Part shown: one piece after another, positions 46,947 to 56,589 of the stretch
Position numbering within the stretch: position 1 is the stretch's first letter
Layout of the letters: every line of letters begins with the position of its first letter
From: Brumimicrobium glaciale
GTDB lineage: Bacteria > Bacteroidota > Bacteroidia > Flavobacteriales_D > Crocinitomicaceae
NCBI RefSeq assembly: GCF_004152935.1
Contig: NZ_SETE01000005.1
Location: 365,736-429,735, forward strand
Direction of reading: 5' to 3'
Length of the DNA stretch: 64,000 bases
Program-made: the position numbers and the translations under genes
Notes under the pieces: generated by a model
What the model was told of the DNA's origin: nothing
The model's database searches: none
What the model saw: the letters and a program-made list of their open reading frames with translations, nothing else

Positions 46947-49079
46947 ATGATGAAAAAAGTTAGTTTCCTATTCATGTTTATGCTTTTAAATGTTTTTTCT
47001 CGCGCAGAGGAAGGCATGATTATTCCAACGCTTCTTGGTGCTTTTGAATCCGACATGAAGGCCATGGGAATGAAGATTAGTGCACAAGATATTTACGATG
47101 CTAATAATGCCAGTATCAAAGATGCAATCATCCATTTTGGTGGCGGTTGTACAGCTGAAATTATTTCTGACCAAGGACTTTTATTAACGAATCACCATTG
47201 TGGTTTTTCTCAAATTTATTCGCACACAACAGTTGACAACAACATTGCGAAATACGGGTTTTGGGCAAAGAATTTACAAGAAGAATTAACTAATCCAGGC
47301 TTGACTGCTGCAAGAATGGTGAGAATCGAAGATGTAACAGCTAAAGTTTTAGCAGGTACTGAAGATTTAGAAGGAGCAGAAGTAAATCAAAAAATTATAG
47401 CAAATATTGCTTTATTAAAAGCAGAAGCGCTTGACGGAACACATTACGAAGCAGAAATTAAACCATTTGACTTTGGAAATAGTTACTTCCTTTTGGTTAA
47501 AGAAACATTTACAGATATTCGATTGGTAGGAACACCTCCTAAAACTGTTGGTAAATTTGGTGGAGATACAGATAACTGGGTTTGGCCAAGACACACTGGT
47601 GACTTTTCTGTTTTTAGAATTTATGCTAATGCTGACAATCAACCAGCTGAATACAACGAAAACAATCAACCTTACTCTCCTATTCACCACCTTCCTATTT
47701 CTTTAAAATCAAGAGAAGTGGATGAGTTTACAATGGTTTTCGGATTCCCAGGAACTACAAACCAGCACACAATTAGTACGGAATTAGATTTTATCATCAA
47801 TACTATGCGTCCTGCTCAAATTCAAATGAGAGATCTTTCTTTATCTGTTATTAATGCGGCAATGAAAAAATCTGAAGCAACAGAAATTATGTATGCTTCA
47901 AAACAAGCTAGAATTGCAAATGCATGGAAAAAATGGATTGGTCAAATTGATGGATTAAAAAGAGGTGACGCAATTAAAAAGAAAGTTGATTACGAAGACA
48001 GCTATACAAATGAAGCCAACACTAAAGAAGAATGGAATGCTGAATACGCTGGAATTGTTAGTGATTTAAGAGAACTATCTACTCAATTTAACATGAGTGA
48101 CTTCACCTATAACATGTACATTGAGTATATCTATGTTGGTGCTGAAATGTTCAAAAGAGCACGTGCAATTAACGATTTAATGTCATTATATAACGATGGA
48201 AAAACAGAAGAATTGAATGCAGCGATTGAGGAACAAAAGGAATCACTTGGCGGTTTTTATGAGCAATACGATATCAATATAGACAAAGAGATTTTCTTAT
48301 TGCAAAGTGAGTACTATAAAAAGATGGTAGATTCTTCTTTTCTTCCTGAATCTTTATTGAAAAATGATTTAGCAGACTTACAAAGTGATATTTTCGAGAA
48401 ATCGTTTTTAGTGGATCAAGAGCGATACTTGAAAGTTTTAAACAACTTCAATAAATACGCTAAGAAGAAAATCAAAAAAGACGCAGGATATCAATTATAT
48501 AGTGAACTAGATTACATATTTAACGAGCATTTATTGGATGATTTAAGAACATATTATGGAACAAGAAATCAGTTAATGAAACCTTATGTGAAAGGAAAAT
48601 ATGAAATGTATCCAGAAGCAAAACATTGGGCAAACGCTAACAGTACGCTTCGTGTCACTTATGGTAAATTAGAAGGTTCAACGCCACAAGACGGAATGAA
48701 ATATACTCCACATACAACTTTGGATGGTGTAATTGAAAAATACAATACGGGTCATGAAGACTTTGATTTACTGCCAAGAATGGTAGAGCTTTACGAAGCT
48801 AAAAACTATGGAGATTATGCTCAAGATGGTGAGCTGTGGGTTTGTTTCACAGGCTCTAATCACACAACAGGAGGAAATTCAGGTTCACCAGTAATAAATG
48901 GAGAAGGTCATTTAATAGGAATTAACTTTGACAGAAGTTGGGAAAGTACAATGAGCGATTATATGTTTGATGCATCACGTTGTAGAAATATTTCTGTTGA
49001 CATTCGCTATGTTTTATGGATGATTGATATTTATGGTGAAGCACCTCATTTGGTGAAAGAAATGACAATAGTTAGATAA
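46947..49079 (+). CDS. S46 family dipeptidyl peptidase, DPP11-type (Asp/Glu specific)
   Basis: 710 residues from the ATG at 46947 (MMKKVSFLFMFMLLNVFS signal peptide); the open frame extends upstream but no signal lies there. Chymotrypsin-fold exopeptidase with His84 in TNHHCGF, and Ser645 in TGGNSGSPV. Eighteen residues on is Arg663 in GINFDRSWE; in Porphyromonas the same 18-residue gap joins Ser655 and Arg673 of DPP11, while DPP7 has Gly there. So preference for acidic P1 residues is predicted. It works in the periplasm on peptides, alongside the DPP4-like enzyme at 29187. A Wzz-like gene follows 48 bases later. Confidence 0.88.
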   Translation: MMKKVSFLFMFMLLNVFSRAEEGMIIPTLLGAFESDMKAMGMKISAQDIYDANNASIKDAIIHFGGGCTAEIISDQGLLLTNHHCGFSQIYSHTTVDNNIAKYGFWAKNLQEELTNPGLTAARMVRIEDVTAKVLAGTEDLEGAEVNQKIIANIALLKAEALDGTHYEAEIKPFDFGNSYFLLVKETFTDIRLVGTPPKTVGKFGGDTDNWVWPRHTGDFSVFRIYANADNQPAEYNENNQPYSPIHHLPISLKSREVDEFTMVFGFPGTTNQHTISTELDFIINTMRPAQIQMRDLSLSVINAAMKKSEATEIMYASKQARIANAWKKWIGQIDGLKRGDAIKKKVDYEDSYTNEANTKEEWNAEYAGIVSDLRELSTQFNMSDFTYNMYIEYIYVGAEMFKRARAINDLMSLYNDGKTEELNAAIEEQKESLGGFYEQYDINIDKEIFLLQSEYYKKMVDSSFLPESLLKNDLADLQSDIFEKSFLVDQERYLKVLNNFNKYAKKKIKKDAGYQLYSELDYIFNEHLLDDLRTYYGTRNQLMKPYVKGKYEMYPEAKHWANANSTLRVTYGKLEGSTPQDGMKYTPHTTLDGVIEKYNTGHEDFDLLPRMVELYEAKNYGDYAQDGELWVCFTGSNHTTGGNSGSPVINGEGHLIGINFDRSWESTMSDYMFDASRCRNISVDIRYVLWMIDIYGEAPHLVKEMTIVR

Positions 49080-49127
49080 GAAGCAATATATTTTATTCAA
49101 AAAAGTTAGTTAGGAAAAGAATTAAGG

Positions 49128-50117
49128 ATGGAAAAGACGAAATCTGATCAAAATACCAATGAGTTATTGGTGTTCACATATAAAAATAGAAAAATACTAT
49201 TTTTTACAGGGATAATTGCTGGAATAATTTCAATAATAGTCTCGCTCATACTTCCTGTTTTGTATGAATCAAATGCCATTGTATTCCCTACGGCTACGAG
49301 TACAGTTTCTTTTAACGCACAAAGTAATGCCAAGGCCAGTTCAATGGATTTTGGAGAAGAGGAAAATGCTGAGCAATTAATTCAGATTTTACAATCTTCA
49401 CCTTTGCGCAATAGAATTATCAACAAATTTGATTTGGCTAAAGTGTATGATATTGATCCAAAAGAGGATGGTTATCATCATAAATTAGGGAAAGCATATG
49501 AAGGTCATATTCACTTTGAAAGAACACGTTTTGGCTCTATCAATATTTCAGTTTTGGATGAATCACCACAACTTGCAGCAGACATTGCGAATAAAATTGT
49601 TCAGTTAATAGATACTGTAAAAAACGATTTAATTAAGGAGCGTACTGTTCCTGCATTTGAGATCAACCGACGTAAGTTAGACCAATTGAAGGCGTCACAA
49701 GAACAATTAAACACTGAAATGGATAGCCTTTCCCAGTTAGGAGTAATAGACGCATTGTCGAGATCAAGCTTATTTGCGGCATTAAACGAATCTAAAACAG
49801 CAGAGGATAAAGCATTTTTCAAAAATCAAATTGATGTAAATTTAAAATACGGTTCAAGATACGATGCCCTATCAGATTTACGTGAGTTCAGAATTGAAAA
49901 AATGACCGATCAAGAGGTTTCCTACGAACAAGCAGAATCTGATGCAGTAGAAAATTTTAATCATAAATTTATTGTTGAGTCGGCTGTTGCATCTGATAAA
50001 AAAGCTAAACCGAAGAGAATGATTATTGTTCTGGTTTTCACTCTAGCTTCAATAATCCTAATGTTTATTGCATTGTTGATCAGAGACAGAATAAGAACAG
50101 TTAAATATTCAGTTTAG
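49128..50117 (+). CDS. Wzz-type polysaccharide chain-length determinant
   Basis: 329 residues with membrane helices at about 24-44 and 300-320, and a periplasmic coiled-coil middle (LDQLKASQEQLNTEMDSL). No kinase domain, unlike the Wzc-like protein at 6243. It pairs with the polymerase-like gene just downstream (three bases), as Wzz and Wzy do in O-antigen or exopolysaccharide loci. Neighbouring glycosyltransferases are not present, so the rest of the locus is elsewhere. Confidence 0.8.
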   Translation: MEKTKSDQNTNELLVFTYKNRKILFFTGIIAGIISIIVSLILPVLYESNAIVFPTATSTVSFNAQSNAKASSMDFGEEENAEQLIQILQSSPLRNRIINKFDLAKVYDIDPKEDGYHHKLGKAYEGHIHFERTRFGSINISVLDESPQLAADIANKIVQLIDTVKNDLIKERTVPAFEINRRKLDQLKASQEQLNTEMDSLSQLGVIDALSRSSLFAALNESKTAEDKAFFKNQIDVNLKYGSRYDALSDLREFRIEKMTDQEVSYEQAESDAVENFNHKFIVESAVASDKKAKPKRMIIVLVFTLASIILMFIALLIRDRIRTVKYSV

Positions 50118-50120
50118 ACT

Positions 50121-51569
50121 GTGAAGTTCATTAAAAACAATAGCTTATTGATAAGTATTGCACTGCTGTTTATGGGAGTGAATGCATACCTTGTTTTTAA
50201 TGATAATTATTTTTTAAATGCGTTACCTTTGGTTTTGGTCATTGCATATATTGCAATTTTCCACACCTCTTCAGCATTTTTACTTACTGTATTCTTAACA
50301 CCTTTATCTGTTAATCTCGAGGAATTCACAGATGGTAAATTTGGTTTATATCTCCCCACTGAACCGATTCTTTTTGGATTGATGCTTTGGATCATTCTGA
50401 AGGAATTGAAATCTCCAATTATGAATAAGGAGTTCTGGAGTCATCCAATAACTCTATCGATTGGATTCTATCTTCTATGGGTTTTCATGACATCAATTAC
50501 TAGTGCACAACCATTAGTTTCCTTTAAATTTCTATTAATGAAGCTTTGGTTCATAATTCCGATTTTAATGATTGGTTTTAATATATTCAAAAACAAATCC
50601 AACATTGTTAAATTCTTATGGTGCTACACTGCAGGAATGACCATCGTAATTGTTTATACTATTATTCATCATTGGGGATTTAATTTCAGAGAGAAAGAAA
50701 GCCATTGGGTTATGTCACCTTTCTTTAAAGACCACACCATTTATGGAGCAAGTGTTGCCATGAGTATTGTTTTTGTTTTAGGACTGTATTTTTACAAAAA
50801 GCACTCTTTACAAGCAAAAGTACTTCTAGTAATAATGTTTATCATCACCTTGTTGGGACTCTACTTTAGTTACACCAGAGGTGCCTGGTTGAGTATAGTA
50901 TTCGCTATATCCGTTTGGGCTTTTATAAAATACAAAGTGAAATTCAAATATTTACTTTCCATTGGTATTATTGTGTTGTCAGTTATCCTATTCTCTTGGA
51001 GTAAAATTGAAATGGAATTGGCTAAAAACAAGCAAGAACACACCACTACTAATTTTGATGAACGACTACAATCAGCAGCAAATATTACTTCTGATGCATC
51101 AAATTTAGAACGCTTAAACAGATGGAGTGCAGCATGGAATATGTTTAAAGAACGTCCTGTTTTTGGATTTGGTCCTGCAACTTATGCTTTTGAATATGCA
51201 CCATATCAGGATCCAGGAAAGCTTACTGTTATTTCTACAAATTTTGGAAATCAAGGGAATGCTCATTCAGAATACCTTGGTGCATTGGCAGAAATGGGCC
51301 TTATAGGAATGCTTTCTGTATTGGTTTTTGTAGCCGCGTTATTTTACAGTGGAATTATGCTTTTAATTAATATTAAACGCTACACCCCTGAGGATACAGA
51401 ATTGTATATATTACTCCTTTGTATTATTTTGGCGATGTCAACGTATTTCTTCCATGGTTTACTCAATAATTATCTCGACACGGATAAAGCTTCGATTCCA
51501 GTATATGGAGCTGCTGCTGTTTTTATAGCTCAAGGCGTTATGATGAGGAGAAGAAAAAGCACACTATAA
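50121..51569 (+). CDS. O-antigen ligase/polymerase (Wzy_C family)
   Basis: 482 residues, GTG start at 50121, about eleven membrane helices. The large periplasmic loop before the last helices has the family region RLNRWSAAWNMFKERPVFGFG and HSEYLGALAEMGLIG, the conserved HxEY-like signature of WaaL/Wzy_C proteins. It is either the polymerase acting with the Wzz protein upstream, or a ligase attaching the chain. Sequence does not decide between these. Confidence 0.85.
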   Translation: MKFIKNNSLLISIALLFMGVNAYLVFNDNYFLNALPLVLVIAYIAIFHTSSAFLLTVFLTPLSVNLEEFTDGKFGLYLPTEPILFGLMLWIILKELKSPIMNKEFWSHPITLSIGFYLLWVFMTSITSAQPLVSFKFLLMKLWFIIPILMIGFNIFKNKSNIVKFLWCYTAGMTIVIVYTIIHHWGFNFREKESHWVMSPFFKDHTIYGASVAMSIVFVLGLYFYKKHSLQAKVLLVIMFIITLLGLYFSYTRGAWLSIVFAISVWAFIKYKVKFKYLLSIGIIVLSVILFSWSKIEMELAKNKQEHTTTNFDERLQSAANITSDASNLERLNRWSAAWNMFKERPVFGFGPATYAFEYAPYQDPGKLTVISTNFGNQGNAHSEYLGALAEMGLIGMLSVLVFVAALFYSGIMLLINIKRYTPEDTELYILLLCIILAMSTYFFHGLLNNYLDTDKASIPVYGAAAVFIAQGVMMRRRKSTL

Positions 51570-51880
51570 ACAATATCAACAACATCTAAAAAACGGTTAC
51601 AATTATTGCTAGACAGTTTTAAATGGTCTTGAAATAATTCTACGAATTAATGTAATTCTCTAAATCACTTTAACCAATTATGACATTCGAAATATGTTAG
51701 ATCTTATCCATCATGGAAAACTAATCTTCAATGCTTTGATAATATCTTAATGATAAAGTATCTTAAATTATTCAATTTAGATTTGCCTTTTTAATTTCAC
51801 ACAATAAGAAAGACCCGAACACCATGATCAAATCACGCTATATCGGGTCTTTAAAATCCTAAATATTTAAAAATTATCTC
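51570..51880. other. Intergenic region between convergent genes
   Basis: 311 bases of A+T-rich sequence between the Wzy_C gene and hldD; only the hairpin at 51809-51852 is seen. No small gene or repeat is visible. Confidence 0.5.
51809..51852. terminator. Long-loop terminator hairpin
   Basis: AAAGACCCGA (51809-51818) and TCGGGTCTTT (51843-51852) form a 10-bp stem around a 24-base loop. It lies 29 bases past the hldD stop on the minus strand and may also end Wzy_C transcripts. Confidence 0.65.
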
Positions 51881-52846
51881 TTAAAGATATTTTCCATCCA
51901 TCAAGTAATTCTCAACATAGTCTTCAACACCTTGCTCGAGTGTATGGAATCCTTCTGTGTAACCAGCAGAAATAAGTTTGTTGATTTTTGCTTCAGTAAA
52001 ATATTGGTATTTATCTCTAATATCTGCTGGAGTATCGATATATGAGATCTCAACTTCACGGTTCATAGCGTGAAAAGTATTTACTGCTAAAGATTTGAAA
52101 GTTCTCGCTCTTCCAGATCCAACGTTATATAATCCACTTTCTGGACGTTTTTCCATCAAGAAAATACAGATATTTAAAACATCTTTAATGTAAATAAAGT
52201 CTCTTTTTTGTTCACCGTCATCATACTTTTCATTGTGAGATCTGAATAATTTCAATTCACCTGTACGTGTGATTTGGCGGTAAGCATGTAAAACAACAGA
52301 TGCCATTCTACCTTTGTGGTATTCATTTGGTCCGTATACATTAAAGAACTTCAAACCAGCCCAAAAAGGAGGTTTAATTGGTTGTGTCAATACCCATTTA
52401 TCGAAATCATTTTTAGAATCTCCATAAGCATTTAATGGTTTTAGCTCATTAACTAATCTGTGATTATCGTCGTAACCGTGCTCACCTAAACCATAAGTGG
52501 CAGCTGAACTAGCGTATACTAAAGGAATACCATATTGTGTAGCATATCTCCAAATATCTTTTGAATAATTTAGATTTAAACGATCAAATATTTCTTTATC
52601 AAATTCAGTTGTATCTGTTCTTGCACCTATGTGGTAAATGAATTTAACTTCTTCACCATGTTCTTTGAACCAATCAATAAACTCCGTTCGATCAATTCTC
52701 TTTATGTATTTTTTACCAACAAGATTGTGTTCTTTTTCATCATTTGAAAAATCATCAACAATAATAATGCGTTTAATACCTATATCGTTTAGTTTGCTTA
52801 CTAAACCACTTCCTACAAATCCTGCAGCTCCTGTTACAACTATCAT
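51881..52846 (-). CDS. hldD: ADP-glyceromanno-heptose 6-epimerase
   Basis: 321 residues. Extended SDR enzyme that makes ADP-L-glycero-D-manno-heptose for LPS inner core. Rossmann motif GAAGFVGSG (6-14), the family start IVVTGAAGFVGSGLVSKLND and catalytic Tyr141/Lys145 in AYGDSK; KFIYHIGARTDTT is diagnostic. hldE is not nearby. Single minus-strand gene with its own terminator downstream. Confidence 0.95.
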   Translation of the reverse strand: MIVVTGAAGFVGSGLVSKLNDIGIKRIIIVDDFSNDEKEHNLVGKKYIKRIDRTEFIDWFKEHGEEVKFIYHIGARTDTTEFDKEIFDRLNLNYSKDIWRYATQYGIPLVYASSAATYGLGEHGYDDNHRLVNELKPLNAYGDSKNDFDKWVLTQPIKPPFWAGLKFFNVYGPNEYHKGRMASVVLHAYRQITRTGELKLFRSHNEKYDDGEQKRDFIYIKDVLNICIFLMEKRPESGLYNVGSGRARTFKSLAVNTFHAMNREVEISYIDTPADIRDKYQYFTEAKINKLISAGYTEGFHTLEQGVEDYVENYLMDGKYL

Positions 52847-52910
52847 AATTAATTAAATTTATAAAGGTAAATATACAAAAATGACACCTTCAAGGTCAAA
52901 ATTAAACATA

Positions 52911-52938
52911 AAAAAACCTCATGTCTTTGCATGAGGTT
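52911..52938 (-). terminator. Terminator of the repeat lipoprotein gene
   Basis: AACCTCATG (52915-52923), loop of six, CATGAGGTT (52930-52938); on the minus strand the stem is followed by a T run (52911-52916). Located 17 bases past the stop. Confidence 0.85.
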
Positions 52939-52954
52939 CCTAAAATTAATAAAT

Positions 52955-53395
52955 TTAATTTAATGGCTTTCCAACTTCCACTGCACAATCGTGTCCTGGT
53001 TCTCCATGTGGAGGATTCAAATTCCCTGATTTAGTGCTCTGCGGATTGATAATTTCTGGTGAAGCGATTCTTGGATTAGGTGATAAAGGCGCACCAACTG
53101 CAATTGCGCAATCATGACCTGGCTCCCCATGTGGAGGATTTGTACCAACTCCTACTCCACCGGAGACATTGTTGTTTAAAGGTGTATTTTCATTTCCAAA
53201 TGTAACATTTTCATCTGGAGATTGACTTTTTGAAGCATCAGCATCAGTTCGAGTTCTTGGTGTATCATTTACAGTTTCGGTTGCTGTGTTCTCTGCATCA
53301 ATACTTTCAGTTTCTTCTCCATTACAAGAAGAGAAAACTAACATTGCTCCTGCACAAAGTAAAAAGGGTGTTTTTTTAATAATTTGTAATATCAT
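52955..53395 (-). CDS. Lipoprotein with two NPPHGEPGHDC repeats
   Basis: 146 residues. Lipobox MLVFSSC (Cys24). After an acidic Thr/Ser/Asp-rich linker the protein has two 19-residue repeats, NPPHGEPGHDCAIAVGAPL (86-104) and NPPHGEPGHDCAVEVGKPL (127-145), joined by a Pro/Ser spacer. Each repeat contains His-x4-His-x-Cys (89, 94, 96 and 130, 135, 137), which could bind metal or haem, or form disulfides. I recall this motif from other small Bacteroidota proteins, but not a named function. Own terminator. Confidence 0.7.
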   Translation of the reverse strand: MILQIIKKTPFLLCAGAMLVFSSCNGEETESIDAENTATETVNDTPRTRTDADASKSQSPDENVTFGNENTPLNNNVSGGVGVGTNPPHGEPGHDCAIAVGAPLSPNPRIASPEIINPQSTKSGNLNPPHGEPGHDCAVEVGKPLN

Positions 53396-53840
53396 ACTTG
53401 TGTTTTTTTTGTTTTATATAGTTAATAGGCTAAGTTATAACAAAAACATGTAACGTCAATAATTTAACAATTTTAAGTAAAAGAATAGTAATGGAACAGA
53501 CAAAGTAAATCATCGAGAAATATTATTCAAAAGACAATTAGTCTTTGCAAGAAAATTCCAAATACTGCTTTATGCTTACTATGGCAAGCTCAGCACAAGT
53601 GTTTTTAATTGCAGTTCCTTCGACAGGCCTACTTAGACAAGCTCTGCCTTTGAAACTTTCTTATCAAAGCCTTAAAAATATTTAGTTTTCTTGCGGACAC
53701 TAATTACAGCACTATTCATTTTTATCTCCAAGTATCATAAGGATTATCGACTCTGTTTTTATGCTAATGAAAAAGCCTCATGCAGTTGCATGAGGCTTTT
53801 TTCTAAATATATTTAATGCAGTACGCTAAAAATTTAAATT
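53396..53840. other. Intergenic region before tig
   Basis: About 445 bases. Contains the tig terminator (53771-53800) and a stretch near 53580-53650 with GGCAAGCTCAGCAC and CCTTCGACAGG/GACAAGCTCTGCC, the flavour of a degraded intergenic repeat. No gene is seen. Confidence 0.45.
53771..53800 (-). terminator. Terminator of tig
   Basis: AAAAGCCTCATGCA and its complement make a nearly continuous palindrome (53771-53784, 53787-53800), with a T run on the minus strand, 40 bases past the tig stop. Confidence 0.85.
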
Positions 53841-55202
53841 TTATGCGTTACTGTCTTGTGCGATTTTAACATACTCATCATAATCAACTTCTTTTTCATC
53901 CAACTTAACTGTTTCCTTAAAGAACTTAGTTAATTTTTCTTCAGCTAACATATCATAGATTTGTTGTGCTTCCTTTTGATTAGACAAAACTTGTTGTGCC
54001 GATTTAGTTAATTCAGCATCCTCAGGAGTTGGCATTCCGTATTGCGCATATTGGTTAACCAATAAGCTTTTCGTATAATTCATTGCCTCTTCTTGATCAA
54101 CTTTCATATCGTTGTTTTTGAAGATGCTATTTTGAATCAATTGCCATTTCAAACTACGTGCATAGTTTCCGAAATCAGCATCAACCTGCTCCATTGTAGT
54201 AGGTTCCTTTTGAGATGCTATAATCCATCTTTTCAAGAATCCCTCTGGCAATTGGATATCCGCTTTCTCTATTAGATCGTTAGAAATTCTTCGTGTTAAG
54301 ATTTTCTCACTGTCTTTTTCAAACATTTGAACTAAGTCCGCTTTCACTTTCTCAATCATTTGTTTTTCTGAAGTTACTTCTCCTTCACCAAACAATTTAT
54401 CGAACAATTCTTGGTTCAATTCTGCTGGCTCCATGATTTTAACCTCATTGATTGTCAATTGGAATTTCTCAGAGATATTACCCAATTCACTTTCTTCGAT
54501 TCCTAACATTGAAGCTGTGTCTTTACCACCTCTAGAAACGCTGAATGGATTTACAGTGACTTTATCGCCAGCTTTCTTTCCAATCATTTCTTTCTTCAGT
54601 TGCTCATCTTCGATGAATTCCATAGAAATTGTAGAACTATTCATAATTCCACCTTCCAAGATTTCACCTTCTTCGTTTAGTTCAACGAATTGACCTAAAA
54701 CCATATCTTTTTCACCAATTTCTTTACCTGAAATGAGTTTACCATAACGGCGAGTAAGATCTTCTAATTGTTTATCAATTAACTTTTTATCAACCTTAAC
54801 TTTAGTGTATTCGTAATTGTTTTTTCCGGTAATTTTAACATCTACTTTTGGAGAAATTCCGATTTCATAAGTAAATACGAATGTATCAGGTTTATCAAAA
54901 TCTCCTTGTACTTCGATGTCATTTTTAGGAAGTGGGTTACCAAGAATTTCAAATTCTTGTTCAGCAACATATTTGTAAAGTCCTTCACTAACAAGTCTAT
55001 TTAACTCATCTCCAAGAACTGTTCTACCATGCTGTTTTTTAATGATTCCCATTGGCACCATTCCTTTTCTAAATCCAGGAGTAGTCGCTTTTTTTCTGTA
55101 GTCACTTAAAGCTTTATCAACTTTTACTTGGTAATCGCTCTTTTCAACTGTAACCTTTAATAATGCGTTGAGATCATCAACGTTTTCTTTTATAATATTC
55201 AT
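53841..55202 (-). CDS. tig: Trigger factor
   Basis: 453 residues; ribosome-bound chaperone. N-terminal ribosome-binding domain with TPGFRKGMVPMGIIKKQHG (the FRK loop), middle FKBP-like domain (about 150-245, EKDMVLGQFVELNEEGEI) that is diverged, and a long helical C-terminal domain. The PPIase site residues are not clearly kept, so chaperone action without strong isomerase activity is likely. A tRNA-Leu gene lies just upstream on the same strand. Confidence 0.93.
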   Translation of the reverse strand: MNIIKENVDDLNALLKVTVEKSDYQVKVDKALSDYRKKATTPGFRKGMVPMGIIKKQHGRTVLGDELNRLVSEGLYKYVAEQEFEILGNPLPKNDIEVQGDFDKPDTFVFTYEIGISPKVDVKITGKNNYEYTKVKVDKKLIDKQLEDLTRRYGKLISGKEIGEKDMVLGQFVELNEEGEILEGGIMNSSTISMEFIEDEQLKKEMIGKKAGDKVTVNPFSVSRGGKDTASMLGIEESELGNISEKFQLTINEVKIMEPAELNQELFDKLFGEGEVTSEKQMIEKVKADLVQMFEKDSEKILTRRISNDLIEKADIQLPEGFLKRWIIASQKEPTTMEQVDADFGNYARSLKWQLIQNSIFKNNDMKVDQEEAMNYTKSLLVNQYAQYGMPTPEDAELTKSAQQVLSNQKEAQQIYDMLAEEKLTKFFKETVKLDEKEVDYDEYVKIAQDSNA

Positions 55203-55295
55203 ATTGATTGAAATAAACTTTTATTTAATACTAAAACCAAACAATCTAAAACAAAAAATGGCATAAGTTTTAAACTCATACCACTTTTAATTGTG

Positions 55296-55377
55296 TGCGG
55301 ATAGAGGGACTCGAACCCACACGCCTCGCGGCACTAGATCCTAAGTCTAGCATGTCTACCAATTTCACCATATCCGC
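55296..55377 (-). tRNA. tRNA-Leu (anticodon UAG)
   Basis: Minus strand: acceptor GCGGATA (5' end at 55377) pairs with TATCCGC, followed by discriminator A. The anticodon arm GCTAGA-CTTAGGA-TCTAGT gives anticodon TAG (CUA codons). A class II variable arm (TGCCGCGAGGCGT) and T-loop GTTCGAGTC are present. The 3' CCA is not encoded. Confidence 0.95.
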
Positions 55378-55585
55378 ATTTAAAAAATTTCACCAAAACG
55401 TTATTTGGTATTTTGTCAACTTTCATAACTAAAAGCGAGTGCAAATTTACGTAAATTTTCTTTATATAAAAGAACAATTTAGGATTTATTTAAAAGAATT
55501 TTAAAATCCACTTTTAAAAGAGTTAATTGATTGGATAAACGTGGACGATTTCCTAATCTTTTAAACATTATTTACAATAATACCG

Positions 55586-56587
55586 TTAGTCGTTAAACTC
55601 CAAAATATCTTTTGAATTGAATCCAATAGTGATGGTGTCAGCAACGTTTTTATCTTGTGTCATTACTGTTAACTGCTCTCCTGTTTCAAGCTTTAAAAGC
55701 AATTGAATGGAATCTCCCAAAACTATTTTCTTAATCACAGTGGCATTCGTGATGTATTCACAATCTGAATCGACTGCTGTTGGGTTCACTTTTATTTTTT
55801 CATTCCTAATGGCATGACAACAATCTTCTTTTAAAGGACATCGAAATGCAGTTTGCAGATTCTTATTGATTTGAATTGTATTTCCAAATAAAGAAGCTAC
55901 ATATAAGGTATTCGGTTTAACGTATAAATTTGCTGCGGCATCTTTCTGAACGACTTTTCCATTTTGAAGAATCAAAATTTCATCAGCTACAGAAAGTGCG
56001 TCTTGGGTATCATGCGTTACGAACAAAACTGTTACTCCAGTTTTCTTAATGATGTCGAAAATTTCATTTCTCAATTGCATTCTTAACATTGCATCGAGAT
56101 TACTGAATGGCTCGTCTAAAATGAGCAGTGTTGGTTCTGGCGCTAAAGCTCTTGCTAAGGCTACACGTTGTTGCTGTCCACCCGAAAGTTGGTGTGGATA
56201 ACGTTTTCCCATTTCACTTAAACCTACTAAATCGAGCATTTCTTGCGCTCTTATTTTCTTGTTTTTCAGTTTAGAAATACCGTACAATACGTTTTCAAGA
56301 ATAGTTAAATGAGGGAAAAGCGCATATTCTTGAAAAACTAAACCAATTTTTCGTTTCTCTGGTTGAACAAACTTATCTAGTGATGCAATAATATTTCCAT
56401 CTAAAGCAATACTTCCATGATCAGGACGCTCAAGTCCAGCAATCAATCTCACCAAGGTTGTTTTCCCACTTCCACTTTCGCCTACAATGGCGCATACATC
56501 TCCCTCTTTCAAATCGAAAGTCACATTTTCTAAGGCGTAATTCTTGCCTTTGTCAAAGCTTTTAGAAAGAGAATGAATTGCTAACAT
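55586..56587 (-). CDS. Ferric-iron ABC transporter ATPase (FbpC-like)
   Basis: 333 residues. Walker A GESGSGKTT (36-44), signature LSGGQQQR, Walker B LLILDEPFSNLD and switch His in VLFVTHDTQDAL; a C-terminal TOBE-like domain follows. Between these, about residues 246-258 hold RCPLKEDCCHAI, three cysteines close together, plus a further Cys near 275, in an unusual insert. Gene order substrate-binding protein, permease, ATPase matches Fbp/Sfu ferric importers. The permease stop lies two bases upstream of its ATG. Confidence 0.9.
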   Translation of the reverse strand: MLAIHSLSKSFDKGKNYALENVTFDLKEGDVCAIVGESGSGKTTLVRLIAGLERPDHGSIALDGNIIASLDKFVQPEKRKIGLVFQEYALFPHLTILENVLYGISKLKNKKIRAQEMLDLVGLSEMGKRYPHQLSGGQQQRVALARALAPEPTLLILDEPFSNLDAMLRMQLRNEIFDIIKKTGVTVLFVTHDTQDALSVADEILILQNGKVVQKDAAANLYVKPNTLYVASLFGNTIQINKNLQTAFRCPLKEDCCHAIRNEKIKVNPTAVDSDCEYITNATVIKKIVLGDSIQLLLKLETGEQLTVMTQDKNVADTITIGFNSKDILEFND

Positions 56588-56589
56588 TA

